A stretch of DNA of 26,612 nucleotides, from NCBI GenBank assembly GCA_002450295.1, contig DJYX01000033.1, forward strand, positions 1 to 26,612, given 5' to 3'. A program made the translations under genes and the position numbers. The notes under the pieces are model-generated. The model was not told where the DNA came from and ran no database searches. It saw only the letters and a list, made by a program, of their open reading frames with translations. Shown in pieces: positions 7,359-16,400 of the stretch (position 1 is the stretch's first letter; each line of letters starts with the position of its first letter). The stretch comes from Deltaproteobacteria bacterium UBA6967 (lineage in GTDB: Bacteria; SAR324; NAC60-12).

Positions 7359-10300
7359 ATGCCTCGAAGAAACGATATCTCCTCCATCCTGCTGATTGGC
7401 TCCGGCCCTATCGTGATTGGTCAAGCCTGTGAGTTTGACTACAGTGGCACACAGGCCTGCAAAGCCCTCAAGGAAGAAGGATTTCGGGTGATCTTGGTCA
7501 ACAGCAATCCGGCTACAATCATGACCGATCCCGGGCTTGTTGATGCAACTTACATTGAGCCAATCCGGTTGCCTGTCTTGGAGCGAATCATCTCGCAAGA
7601 ACGCCCAGACGCCCTTTTGCCAACAATGGGTGGACAGACAGCTTTGAACATGGCTATGAAGTTGGATGAAGCGGGAATTCTTAAAAAATACGAGGTGGAA
7701 TTAATTGGTGCGGATATAGAGGCTATCCAAAAGGCGGAGAATCGCGAACTCTTCAGGGCTTCTATGGAAAAACTTGGTATTCCAATGCCAATGAGTCGTG
7801 TTGTTCATTCTGTCGCAGAAGCTTTGGATGTTGCAGAGCAGATTGAGTATCCATTGATTATAAGACCCTCTTTCACTCTAGGGGGAGAAGGTGGTGGAGT
7901 AGCAACTGATCAGGAGGAACTGATTCAGATTGCGACTAATGGATTGTCGGCCTCCCCTACGCAGGAAATTCTGGTTGAGCAGTCAATTCTCGGTTGGAAA
8001 GAATTCGAGATGGAGGTCATGAGAGACCATAGCGACAACTGCGTCATTATCTGCTCAATTGAAAATTTTGATCCGATGGGTGTTCACACTGGGGATAGTA
8101 TCACGGTTGCTCCTTCACAGACTCTCACTGATGTTGAATACCAGCAACTCCGTGACATGTCTTTTCAGATCATGCGTGAGATTGGAGTTGATACTGGCGG
8201 TTCAAATGTACAGTTTGCAGTCAATCCAAGAGATGGCCAGGTTATGGTCATTGAGATGAACCCTCGAGTATCCAGAAGTTCTGCACTTGCCTCCAAAGCG
8301 ACAGGGTTCCCGATTGCCAAGATTGCTGCCAAACTGGCAGTGGGCTACACTTTGGACGAAATTCCCAATGATATCACCAAGAAAACTCCCGCTTCATTTG
8401 AACCATCTATCGACTATGTAGTGACAAAAATTCCACGCTTTACCTTCGAAAAATTCCCTCTTTCAGATCCGCGTTTGGGAACCCAAATGAAATCCGTTGG
8501 CGAAGCCATGGCAATTGGTAGTACCTTCCGGGAATCATTACAGAAAGCACTTCGATCTTTGGAAACAGGCCATATTGGATTAGATCCACAAATTTATCCA
8601 AAAGATCGAGATCTTGATAAGGTATTTGAGGAAGAACTCTCACGCGTCACAAGCCAGCGCTTATGGTTTGTGGCCGATGCTCTGAGAGTTGGGTGGAATG
8701 TGGAGCGTCTACACCAAAAAACTTTCATTGACCCTTGGTTTCTAATGCAGATGCAGAGTTTGATTCAGGAAGAAATCAAAATAGCTCAGCAAAGCGTTGA
8801 TCAAGTTACACGAACAGATTTACGGCGATGGAAGTCCTTGGGTTTTTCAGATGCCTTGCTGGCGAAAAAATTCCAAGTACCTGAAGCTGAGGTTGCTAAA
8901 CTCAGAAGATCAATGGGATTGCGTCCCGTTTTCAAGATGGTAGACACTTGTGCGGCTGAATTTCCTTCGGAGACTCCGTATTTCTACTCTACCTATGCTC
9001 AGGAAAACGAATCCATCCCAACGGATCGGCCTAAGGTGTTGATTTTGGGAAGCGGCCCAAATCGGATTGGCCAGGGTATCGAGTTTGATTACTGTTGTGT
9101 CCACGCTGCTCTGGCAGTTCGTGAATATGGATATGAAGCCATTATGTACAACTGTAATCCTGAAACGGTGAGTACAGATTATGACACCTCAGATCGACTT
9201 TATTTTGAGCCCCTCACCTTCGAAGATGTCATGCATGTTATCGAACTCGAGAAGCCGATTGGGGTGATTGTGCAACTAGGGGGACAAACTCCATTAAAGC
9301 TGGCAAAGCCTTTACACGACGCAGGGGTAGAGTTACTAGGAACTGATTTTGAGAGCATTGACCGAGCAGAAAACCGTGAACTTTTTGCAGCAATGCTCAA
9401 TAAGCTTGGACTGCAACAACCAGCCAATGGCACGGCCAGGTCGTTGGATGAAGCACGTGAAATAGCTGAACGTATCGGCTATCCAATTCTAGTTCGACCT
9501 TCATATGTGTTGGGTGGAAGAGCTATGGTCGTCGTAGAGAGTGAGGATCGTCTGGAAGAATTTTTTACTGAAGCCATCAAAGTTTCACCAGATCATCCGG
9601 TCTTGATTGACCAATTCCTGAGCAATGCAGTTGAAATTGACGTTGATCTTTTGGGAGATGGAGAGAAAGCAGAAGTCGCCGGTATTATGGAACACATTGA
9701 ACGGGCAGGAATTCATTCCGGAGATAGTGCATGCTCATTTCCTCCATTTGGGCTTGAGCAAGATATCTTGGAAGAACTTTGCATACAGGCGAAATCCATG
9801 GCTCAAGAACTTAAGGTTTGCGGGCTCATGAATGTTCAATTCGCAGTCAAAGAGAAAGATGTTTACGTCATTGAGGTGAATCCACGTGCTTCTAGAACGG
9901 TTCCTTTTGTTAGCAAGGCAATTGGGGTTCCCCTTGCCAAGTATGCAACTAGATTGATGCTCGGAGAAAAGCTCTCTTCCCTTGGTTTTGAATATCATGC
10001 TCCCACAGAGTATGCGGTTAAGGAAACGGTCTTCCCATTCATGCGTTTTACAGGATCTGATACGACTCTGGGCCCAGAAATGCTCTCAACTGGTGAGGTA
10101 ATGGGCAGGGGAACTAACTTCGAGGAGGCGTTTTTAAAAGCACAAATGGCCGTTTTTGAGGACAGCTTAAACAGACCTTATGTGTTCATCGGGGTGATGG
10201 ACGAAGATAAGCCCAAGATGGTAATCGTGGCTAAGATGCTAGAAGAAATGGGTTACGAGATCCTATCCACTAGAGGAACCTTCCAAGTTTTAAAGGACCA

Positions 10301-10583
10301 AGGTGTGCAAAGAATCCAAATCACATCCATGGATGCTAGTGAGGAGGGGAATATCATCGAATACATTCTGAGGAAAGAAGTCGCATTGCTAATCAACACG
10401 ACTCGTCGCAGGAAAAGGACTGTTGGTGCTCGCCACATACGCCGACTTGTATTGGCATACAACCTTCCCTATTTCACAACTTCTGAAGCAGCAGTGCAAT
10501 TCACAAAATCACTCCATCAGTTAAAATCTTTGGAGAATTTGAGCTATCAGCCTCTTCCATTTCCTGTGGCCAAGGGTGCCTAG
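7359..10583 (+). CDS. carB: Carbamoyl-phosphate synthase large subunit
   Basis: Makes carbamoyl phosphate from bicarbonate, ammonia (channelled from the CarA glutaminase) and two ATP, feeding pyrimidine and arginine synthesis in the cytoplasm. The 1074 residues match the full bacterial length. The N-terminus [29 protein letters not shown] and the repeat [21 protein letters not shown] near the middle show the two homologous ATP-grasp halves. Both halves carry the conserved [18 protein letters not shown] and [16 protein letters not shown] metal/ATP segments. The oligomerisation stretch with [11 protein letters not shown] lies between them, and the last ~135 residues are the MGS-type allosteric domain. 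ATG at 7359 with AGGG at 7348-7351. carA is not adjacent. The gene is convergent with the unknown 10587-11837 gene, with just 3 bases between stops. Confidence 0.97.
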   Translation: MPRRNDISSILLIGSGPIVIGQACEFDYSGTQACKALKEEGFRVILVNSNPATIMTDPGLVDATYIEPIRLPVLERIISQERPDALLPTMGGQTALNMAMKLDEAGILKKYEVELIGADIEAIQKAENRELFRASMEKLGIPMPMSRVVHSVAEALDVAEQIEYPLIIRPSFTLGGEGGGVATDQEELIQIATNGLSASPTQEILVEQSILGWKEFEMEVMRDHSDNCVIICSIENFDPMGVHTGDSITVAPSQTLTDVEYQQLRDMSFQIMREIGVDTGGSNVQFAVNPRDGQVMVIEMNPRVSRSSALASKATGFPIAKIAAKLAVGYTLDEIPNDITKKTPASFEPSIDYVVTKIPRFTFEKFPLSDPRLGTQMKSVGEAMAIGSTFRESLQKALRSLETGHIGLDPQIYPKDRDLDKVFEEELSRVTSQRLWFVADALRVGWNVERLHQKTFIDPWFLMQMQSLIQEEIKIAQQSVDQVTRTDLRRWKSLGFSDALLAKKFQVPEAEVAKLRRSMGLRPVFKMVDTCAAEFPSETPYFYSTYAQENESIPTDRPKVLILGSGPNRIGQGIEFDYCCVHAALAVREYGYEAIMYNCNPETVSTDYDTSDRLYFEPLTFEDVMHVIELEKPIGVIVQLGGQTPLKLAKPLHDAGVELLGTDFESIDRAENRELFAAMLNKLGLQQPANGTARSLDEAREIAERIGYPILVRPSYVLGGRAMVVVESEDRLEEFFTEAIKVSPDHPVLIDQFLSNAVEIDVDLLGDGEKAEVAGIMEHIERAGIHSGDSACSFPPFGLEQDILEELCIQAKSMAQELKVCGLMNVQFAVKEKDVYVIEVNPRASRTVPFVSKAIGVPLAKYATRLMLGEKLSSLGFEYHAPTEYAVKETVFPFMRFTGSDTTLGPEMLSTGEVMGRGTNFEEAFLKAQMAVFEDSLNRPYVFIGVMDEDKPKMVIVAKMLEEMGYEILSTRGTFQVLKDQGVQRIQITSMDASEEGNIIEYILRKEVALLINTTRRRKRTVGARHIRRLVLAYNLPYFTTSEAAVQFTKSLHQLKSLENLSYQPLPFPVAKGA

Positions 10584-10586
10584 AAA

Positions 10587-11837
10587 TTATTCCTGCGTTT
10601 CGCCTTCACTTAGACCCATTCCCATTGAATTACAGGCTCTAAGGAGCCTAGCCTGCATAGGTGCATAGGACTCGTCAACAGTCATAGCGGCGTCAGCAGC
10701 ATCTTTCCCTGCTTGCAATAGCTTTTTCAATCCCTCCTTGTCAAGCCGCATGATTTGGCGGTTGATGTAACCGTAGTAGGTGAGATTTGCAAACTCAGCT
10801 AGAGCAGGAAGATCCTGCTTTTTGGGCATGGATTGGGAAACAGTTTTCATTGATCTTCGGTACGCAACGACTGCGGCATTGAAAGCCGGAGCAACAAAAG
10901 GTCGAGCTTGATCGTCCCCGGCTTCCATGCGCATGATGTGATAACGCACCATCTGCTGATTGAGGCGACCAATCATTACCCATGGATAGGGGATTTTGTC
11001 TTCAATTTCCTTCATTTTTTCTGCGAGCGACAAGCCCGCGCTATTCATCATGGGAATGAGCTTAATCATGTCAATAGAGTGCATGATTTTGGTGGTGACA
11101 ATTCCCTGAACTTGTTCAACGTTGATGTCTGAGCCTTCTGAACCAAACATGCCACCACCACCACCCTTGCCTAGTGCCAAATCCAGTTCGTATTTACTGA
11201 GAGACACTCCCATTTTATTTTGAAGCGTGACATTGGCTTCACTAATTTTTTCTAGAAGACCTTCACAAATTTTAATTTCCATCATCATTCCAGCTCGGTT
11301 TCCTACTCCCGAGTCTTCCATGTCATCTTCGTTTACCTCGATCCCACTGAGATTTACCCCTTTCAAGACACTGGATTGAATGGCCATCATCTTTTCTTTA
11401 TGAATCTGGAGTATCCGTTCCAAGTAAAGCTTAAAGACCCTCAGAAGCATTTGTACCGCAGGGCCTGTTACCTCGCCCCAATAAAACGGCAAACAAGAAT
11501 GGATCAGGAGAGCTCTTGCTACCTCCAATTGAGGTCTGCCTTCCATTTGCAGTGCACGTCCAACCAATTGCATTCGAATTGCTTGATTTTTTGGGTCTCC
11601 CGACAATTGAGAGACCAGTTTGTTGATCTCCTTGTCTCCACGTAGAAAAGCAATTTCGAGGATGTCGGTTCCTGTGGCCGGGGTAACCTCTCTCGTTTTT
11701 TTTCCAAGTCCTAATTTTGCAAAAAATCCCTTACCTTCCATTGCCAGGACTTCCTTAGCCAATTCTTCCAGTTCTTGTTGAAACTTGAGAAGGTTGACAT
11801 TGGGAGTGTCTTTGTTCTCATTAGGTTGTTTTGCCAT
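10587..11837 (-). CDS. Uncharacterised 416-residue protein, mostly helical
   Basis: I do not recognise this family. The protein has no signal peptide or membrane segment, so is probably cytoplasmic. The N-terminal ~50 residues are charged and coiled-coil-like (LKFQQELEELAKEVLAMEGKGFFAKLG), followed by a long helical body that looks repeat-like in places (HSCLPFYWGEVTGPAVQMLLRVFKLYLERILQIHKEKMM). A Gly-rich hinge (GKGGGGGMFGSEG) sits in the middle, and the rest is rich in Met, Ala and Leu (IPMMNSAGLSLAEKMKE, RQIMRLDKEGLKKLLQ). A strong Shine-Dalgarno (AAGAAGG on the - strand) lies 4 bases before the ATG, so it is clearly translated. Downstream it is convergent with carB; upstream it faces the fliN-like gene across a 226-base divergent region. 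Function cannot be stated. Confidence 0.75.
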   Translation of the reverse strand: MAKQPNENKDTPNVNLLKFQQELEELAKEVLAMEGKGFFAKLGLGKKTREVTPATGTDILEIAFLRGDKEINKLVSQLSGDPKNQAIRMQLVGRALQMEGRPQLEVARALLIHSCLPFYWGEVTGPAVQMLLRVFKLYLERILQIHKEKMMAIQSSVLKGVNLSGIEVNEDDMEDSGVGNRAGMMMEIKICEGLLEKISEANVTLQNKMGVSLSKYELDLALGKGGGGGMFGSEGSDINVEQVQGIVTTKIMHSIDMIKLIPMMNSAGLSLAEKMKEIEDKIPYPWVMIGRLNQQMVRYHIMRMEAGDDQARPFVAPAFNAAVVAYRRSMKTVSQSMPKKQDLPALAEFANLTYYGYINRQIMRLDKEGLKKLLQAGKDAADAAMTVDESYAPMQARLLRACNSMGMGLSEGETQE

Positions 11838-11928
11838 AAAACCTTCTTTGACAAAAATGAATCAATATAATTTTTTGATACAGCAGACCCCGTCTGTGGG
11901 AATGGTATTAATTAAAACTCTGATAATA

Positions 11929-11955
11929 TAAAGTGTGTCATTATTGCACACTTTA
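11929..11955. repeat. Perfect 9-bp inverted repeat in the divergent spacer, operator or hairpin
   Basis: TAAAGTGTG (11929-11937) is followed after nine bases (TCATTATTG) by its exact complement CACACTTTA (11947-11955). It sits in the 11838-12063 gap between the leftward 416-residue gene and the rightward fliN-like gene. A second small stem (CAGAC-CCC-GTCTG, 11884-11896) lies just upstream. There is no T-run after the repeat, so it is not a standard terminator. A dimeric repressor operator or an mRNA leader hairpin are the likelier readings. The rest of the gap is AT-rich with no further gene evident. Confidence 0.5.
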
Positions 11956-12063
11956 CAGAATTAAGAACCCTAAGAATTAATCATTGGAAGACTAGATTGA
12001 CTAGGTTTGATCCATCACGTAAATTCTTTATATTCTATTTATTGCTGCTTGCCAAGAATTCCC

Positions 12064-12360
12064 ATGTCTTCGAATGATCTTCCTAACAAAGAACTCGGCC
12101 ACACTATTGATTTTTTGAGCGATGTTCCCCAACGCTTGGTGGTAGAAATTTCTAGAAAACGCCTAGCTTTACGAGAAATTCTGAATTGGCGAAAGGAAAC
12201 AGTGTTGTCATTTCCAAAATTGATTGGAGAACCTGTGGAAATTTTCATAGATAACCAAATCATCGCCAGAGGGGAGGTTGTTGTGATCAATGACCATTAT
12301 GGTGTTCGTATTTCAGAAATTACCCATCCTACTGACAAACCAAGCCAGTCTCGGATCTGA
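12064..12360 (+). CDS. fliN: FliN-like flagellar motor switch / SpoA domain protein
   Basis: A 98-residue protein with the FliN C-terminal (SpoA) domain pattern: DVPQRLVVEISRKRLALREILNWRKETVLSFPKLIGEPVEIFIDNQIIARGEVVVINDHYGVRISEI closely follows the FliN consensus (DxPLxVxVELGxxxxxxxExLxLxxGSVxxLxxxxGEPVDxxVNGxxIARGEVVVxxxxxGVRIxxI). FliN forms the lower ring of the flagellar C-ring, working in torque switching and export. The ATG at 12064 gives the usual short N-terminus; an in-frame TTG at 12007 would add 19 residues and is less convincing. No flagellar gene flanks it in this window, which is unusual. A type III secretion SctQ-C homologue is the alternative reading. The domain call is firm, the pathway less so. 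Confidence 0.82.
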   Translation: MSSNDLPNKELGHTIDFLSDVPQRLVVEISRKRLALREILNWRKETVLSFPKLIGEPVEIFIDNQIIARGEVVVINDHYGVRISEITHPTDKPSQSRI

Positions 12361-12460
12361 AAGACTTTTCTGAATTCAGGCAATTGACCAAATTTGTGTA
12401 TTTCTTGAATTACACTAAGAAATTAAATCCCATCCAACGCTGACTGTTCAAACTAAGCCT

Positions 12461-13747
12461 ATGCCACTTCCCAAGCTTTTGAAATCCAGCTTTATTCTAA
12501 TTACCTTCTATATTTTGATTGGATTTCCGAGTCTGCTGAATGCGCAGAATCCCTCAGATCCAACTGTAGAGTCTATTGTTCTATCCAAGAATTGCCCGAT
12601 TCCGGATGGTCCGGATTTAGTCATCAAATCACCAGAAATTGTTCTCAAATCAGTTGACGATCCATATTGTCCTAAGATCAATGATATTCAATTAGTTCAG
12701 GTCACAGTCCATAACCCTGGTGAAGAAGTTCGCAGTGTGGGCCTTGAGGTTTTGTTGACGTTAGACGGCAATCGATTGGATCAGTCCCAACGGCAAATCT
12801 TTACAATACCACCTTACGAAACTTCTCGAATGCTTCATGATGTGGTACTTGAGGCTCCTGGTCGCTATCGTGTGGCGGCAAGAATCTGGGACACAGAATT
12901 TGAAAAACCAATTGCGGAATCAGATCAGGGTGTCAACCGACAATTTTACATTGCCACCCCAGACGATTTAGCCGCTGCTCAGGAACAGTTAGTCGTGATG
13001 GAGAGCAGTGGCAAAGCTCCAAGGCCTTCGCCACTTCAATTCGATCCACCCGATCTGCGCTGGGAGAGTGTCAGTGTATTGCCAGAACACCTACTACGTG
13101 GTGAGACGCTAAGGATGCGTCTGAACTTGGTGAATGTAGGTGGAGATGTTGTTCAAGATGTGCTTTGCAAGGTGGAATACTATAACGAAAGACAACCACG
13201 AAGACGAACTACTATTGCTAATCCCATTGCCGACGTAATTGCCCCCGGAGAGACCATAACCTTTGATCTCGAATATATTCCTCCGACCGACCAATTACTA
13301 GGCGAATACAAAATTGCTGTGACAGTGGATCCTGACGATCAGTTGAAGGAGTTGAAGGAAGACAACAACGCCATGGAGTCTGGCACTATCCGCCTTAGTG
13401 ATATTCGATTGCTCCTCCCTTCGGATAGTTTTGTTTTCGATGAAAACGGATTATTTCTGTTTCAGTGGGACAGTTTAGTCTTTGCTGAATTCAAGATTCA
13501 GGTTGGGGTTGATGAAAAGTTTGAAGATCCTCGTCTTTATTTCGACCTGCCACAAGGAGATCGCTGGATAGCCGATAAAGAGTTGGTGCCACTGACAGGT
13601 GAATTGCCAGGAATGGCAATGGGGCTTATGCAAACAAGTCAGAAGAATAAGCTCTTTTGGCGTGTCATAGGTCGAAATATCAGTGGTCAGCAGGCTATTT
13701 CAGACGTTCAAAGCTTCACAATAAAACCTACCTCCGACGCGTCCTAG
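12461..13747 (+). CDS. Secreted protein with CARDB-like repeat modules
   Basis: A 428-residue exported protein: signal peptide with cleavage near LLNA-QN (28/29), then two beta-sandwich modules of CARDB type. The first starts at about residue 51 (PDLVIKSPEIVLK...) and the second at about 200 (PDLRWESVSVLPEHLLRGETLRMRLNLVNVGGDVV...), ending in the typical VTVDPDDQLKELKEDNNA edge. The last ~110 residues (FLFQWDSLVFAEFKIQVGVDEKFEDP..., FWRVIGRNISGQQAISDVQSFTI) look like a fibronectin III-like domain that often ends such proteins. CARDB modules are adhesion or carbohydrate-contact domains in other bacteria, so a surface or periplasmic binding role is plausible. There is no strong Shine-Dalgarno. 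Function not known. Confidence 0.72.
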   Translation: MPLPKLLKSSFILITFYILIGFPSLLNAQNPSDPTVESIVLSKNCPIPDGPDLVIKSPEIVLKSVDDPYCPKINDIQLVQVTVHNPGEEVRSVGLEVLLTLDGNRLDQSQRQIFTIPPYETSRMLHDVVLEAPGRYRVAARIWDTEFEKPIAESDQGVNRQFYIATPDDLAAAQEQLVVMESSGKAPRPSPLQFDPPDLRWESVSVLPEHLLRGETLRMRLNLVNVGGDVVQDVLCKVEYYNERQPRRRTTIANPIADVIAPGETITFDLEYIPPTDQLLGEYKIAVTVDPDDQLKELKEDNNAMESGTIRLSDIRLLLPSDSFVFDENGLFLFQWDSLVFAEFKIQVGVDEKFEDPRLYFDLPQGDRWIADKELVPLTGELPGMAMGLMQTSQKNKLFWRVIGRNISGQQAISDVQSFTIKPTSDAS

Positions 13748-13754
13748 ATTGGAA

Positions 13755-13773
13755 AGCCAGCCTACCTGGCTGG
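13755..13773 (+). terminator. Short GC-rich hairpin after the CARDB-like gene, possible weak terminator
   Basis: CCAGCC (13757-13762) and GGCTGG (13768-13773) can form a 6-bp stem with a 5-base loop, eight bases after the stop of the secreted-protein gene. An alternative register, AGCCAG with CTGGCT, uses the same bases. A stretch richer in T follows (TTCTAGTTACGTTGTTTT) but is interrupted, so it would be a weak rho-independent terminator. The CBS gene downstream has its own strong ribosome site, in line with a transcription break here. Confidence 0.4.
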
Positions 13774-13883
13774 TTCTAGTTACGTTGTTTTCCTCCCAAA
13801 GCCTTGCATTCCTTTTCCAAAGGCGTTACAAGCTTGTTTCCGCTGAGTTGGTCAGACAATAACCACTTTTCAGGGAGGGATCC

Positions 13884-14315
13884 ATGTTGAGTGTCCGTCA
13901 AATGCTATCCGAAAAGGGCAGTGTAGTCGTCTCAATCACTCCAAATACCAGTGTGTTCGATGCACTGAAGGTCATGAGTGAGAACAATATAGGTGCGGTT
14001 TTGGTGATGGAAGATGAAGAACTACTCGGAATTTTTTCTGAGCGTGATTATGCGCGCAAGGTGATTCTGGTAGGCCGTTCTTCCAAAACGACAGAGGTTA
14101 AAGAATTGATGACCAGTAAGGTCTATTGCATTGATCCGTCACGAACCATTCAGGATGTGATGGAATTGATGAACGACCATAGATTCCGTCACGTCCCAGT
14201 AATGGAGAACGAAAAAGTGATCGGTGTGTTGAGTTCAGGAGATGTGATGCGAGGTGTGGTTGCTGAACAGAAAAATACTATTGATAGTCTTGAGAGCTAT
14301 CTTTTGAGGCAATAG
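13884..14315 (+). CDS. Tandem CBS-domain protein
   Basis: A 143-residue protein made of two CBS domains and little else: the first at about residues 15-65 (TPNTSVFDALKVMSENNIGAVLVMEDEELLGIFSERDYARKVI) and the second at about 77-130 (MTSKVYCIDPSRTIQDVMELMNDHRFRHVPVMENEKVIGVLSSGDVM). A pair like this forms a Bateman module that binds adenine nucleotides such as AMP or SAM and acts as a sensor for a partner. The FSERDYARKV and HVPVMENEKVIGVLSSGDVMR segments are the usual motif ends. The ATG at 13884 has a strong GGGAGG (13873-13878). It is convergent with the YbhN-like gene 8 bases away. The partner and ligand cannot be told. Confidence 0.92.
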   Translation: MLSVRQMLSEKGSVVVSITPNTSVFDALKVMSENNIGAVLVMEDEELLGIFSERDYARKVILVGRSSKTTEVKELMTSKVYCIDPSRTIQDVMELMNDHRFRHVPVMENEKVIGVLSSGDVMRGVVAEQKNTIDSLESYLLRQ

Positions 14316-14323
14316 CGGATTGG

Positions 14324-15316
14324 TCACATACTTCGAGAAATATTCTCTTCTTGGGGTATGTGATACTCGCTGTTGTAGAGAAAATAGGGAATTCCTCCCA
14401 ACAGATACACTGCCAATTGTATGATGATGTACATATTGAAAATGTCTGCTCCACCAGATACCCCCACTAACTGATACAGCGATTCAAATGCGACATGGCC
14501 AATTCCAATCCCACCAGGTGCAAGCGGAATAGCAGTTGTTATAAGTCCAATTGGCATTAGAAACAATTGAGTTCCTAGTCCCATTTCAGTGTCAGTTAGT
14601 AAGTGAGCAATTTTCCAAAACAAGAACGCCACTAGACAGTGAATGAGAATCGCTATCAGTAATGTTGAAAGCAAAATCGGCTTCTGATTTTGGTAGCTTT
14701 TGAAAGCAAAATAAATTTTGGTTGTAAACTTTTTAGCGGGGAGTTTTTCAAAAAATTTCAGGAAGGGATCTTTACTATCTTGAAATGGCCAAACGACCAA
14801 AGTGTAAAAGCAAATTGTGGCTAAAAACAAAAAACCGATCAGCCAAATCAAACCATGGAGTCGTGGATTTTCAAGAAAGAAAGATAAGTTTACAAGCAGG
14901 GAAAAAAAGGAGATGACGATCAATCCAAATAAACCTACGAAACGATCAATCAGAAGAGTCATGAAGGCATGGGTTCGGCCTTCTTCAGCTTGGGCCTTTG
15001 TAATGTAATAGCCTTTTACAAGGTCACCAGAGACAGCTCCAGGAAGAGTACTGTTGAAGAAGTTACCAATCCAAGTCAGTAGAAAGGTTCTGCGTGGAGA
15101 AACTTGAAGGCCAAGAGCTTTCAGTAGTAGCCACCACCGTAATGCTGCCAAAGGGACCACTAACATGATGAGAACAGAGAGAATCAGCACTAACAAATCA
15201 GGAGAATCCTTCAGCAGCAATAATCGCTCTAAGTTCAAGCGATCACTGCTAATCAAGTAATAAAAAATTCCACCCACAAGAGCCAATTTCCCACCTGTAA
15301 AAACCACCTTCTTCAT
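14324..15316 (-). CDS. YbhN / UPF0104 family integral membrane protein
   Basis: A 330-residue protein with about eight hydrophobic segments, of the lysylphosphatidylglycerol-synthase TM / YbhN (UPF0104) family. The family signature is visible: RWWLLLKALGLQVSPRRTFLLTWIGNFFNSTLPGAVSGDLVKGYYI, then LLIDRFVGLFGL, and the late PLAPGGIGIGHVAFESLYQLVGV. Some relatives flip or transfer lipids, and the family may move lipid-linked sugars, but the role here is unknown. The start overlaps the stop of the upstream aminopeptidase-like gene by one base (TGATG), so the two are probably translated together. The gene ends convergent with the CBS protein. The call is firm at family level only. Confidence 0.87.
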   Translation of the reverse strand: MKKVVFTGGKLALVGGIFYYLISSDRLNLERLLLLKDSPDLLVLILSVLIMLVVPLAALRWWLLLKALGLQVSPRRTFLLTWIGNFFNSTLPGAVSGDLVKGYYITKAQAEEGRTHAFMTLLIDRFVGLFGLIVISFFSLLVNLSFFLENPRLHGLIWLIGFLFLATICFYTLVVWPFQDSKDPFLKFFEKLPAKKFTTKIYFAFKSYQNQKPILLSTLLIAILIHCLVAFLFWKIAHLLTDTEMGLGTQLFLMPIGLITTAIPLAPGGIGIGHVAFESLYQLVGVSGGADIFNMYIIIQLAVYLLGGIPYFLYNSEYHIPQEENISRSM

Positions 15317-16386
15317 CAGTTCACTTTTGATAGAATCAGTTGATTCAACAACTTATCTCTCTCTTCTTTTGGTAACTGAGCGAGTTCTTCAACTTTCGTG
15401 TGAAAATCCTTCCAATTGCTTTCTGCGCTCTTAAACAACTCCTCGAAAGCAGGCACAAAATTATGGTAACGCTTGACGCCTAATAGATGTGAGTTGTTCA
15501 AATCCTGAGCAAACCATCGACTGTAATTCAATAACTTAAATTGGGATTGGTTTTGTTGATAGCGCTGTTTCAATTGTTCAAAAATCAATTGTTTCTGCAG
15601 TCGTTTCTTATCTTCATTTAATGAAGATCCATAAAGGTCGTTTAATTCTTTGATAGTTTCATCAATCCAACTTCGAAATAATAAACGATCCTCGTAATTT
15701 TGTCGGATTTGTTCCATTTCATCCCCCAGATTACTTGCTCTGAGGTATTGCAATGTGCCTTCCTGCTCTACAAAGGTAGCGTAGGACTCATTGAAAGATG
15801 TGTCACCAGCAACATAAACCACCTGATGTGCCATCTCGTGTATGAGGGTTGCGATTAGCTCCCTGTCGGAACGCTGAAGAAAAGTACTAAGTACTGGATC
15901 TGAAAAATAATCGGGTAACCAACTCTGATTCAAATAACCCAATGTGGAATAAGCACTTGCGTAAGAAAGAGATACGTCAAAACCATTCTCTCTCAACTCA
16001 TTTGCTAGTTGTTCAGCATCAGCAATGTCAAAATATCCACGATAGCCTTGGCAGCCAATGATGAGATAGCACCATTGTTTTGGGTGTAATGAAAAGGGCG
16101 GTGCAGCAGAGACGAGGACACTTACATAGGAATTTGGCAACTCCACGTAACTTTTGTAGCCGTTGCCGGAAGGTAGATTTAATTCAGTGGAGGCGAAGCT
16201 GCGAACTTCGGAAAGAAGCTGAAACTTTTTTTTGAGTTCCGGGTCAGTTGTGTTATCTAGCAACAGACTCTGGATTTCCTGCTTACCTTGAAGCAGGTCA
16301 AGATGGCCTCGTGTGGCTTGCCAGTAGTAGCTCAGTTCACATCCAGCCAGTAGTAGGCAACAAAAGAAAATTAGCGGGATTTTCAT
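15316..16386 (-). CDS. Predicted zinc aminopeptidase lipoprotein (COG4324 type)
   Basis: A 356-residue lipoprotein: signal MKIPLIFFCCLLLAGC with lipobox L-A-G-C and Cys16. The body matches the predicted aminopeptidase family (COG4324 / Aminopep): GCQGYRGYF and the zinc site H183-E-M-A-H187 followed by N199-E200-S-Y, where Glu200 is the likely third ligand. These place a metallo-peptidase in the periplasm, anchored by its lipid. The C-terminal half is long, charged and helical (KKRLQKQLIFEQLKQRYQQNQSQ). Overlaps its downstream neighbour by one base. The substrate is not known. Confidence 0.87.
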   Translation of the reverse strand: MKIPLIFFCCLLLAGCELSYYWQATRGHLDLLQGKQEIQSLLLDNTTDPELKKKFQLLSEVRSFASTELNLPSGNGYKSYVELPNSYVSVLVSAAPPFSLHPKQWCYLIIGCQGYRGYFDIADAEQLANELRENGFDVSLSYASAYSTLGYLNQSWLPDYFSDPVLSTFLQRSDRELIATLIHEMAHQVVYVAGDTSFNESYATFVEQEGTLQYLRASNLGDEMEQIRQNYEDRLLFRSWIDETIKELNDLYGSSLNEDKKRLQKQLIFEQLKQRYQQNQSQFKLLNYSRWFAQDLNNSHLLGVKRYHNFVPAFEELFKSAESNWKDFHTKVEELAQLPKEERDKLLNQLILSKVN

Positions 16387-16400
16387 GTCAAGGAGAGAAA

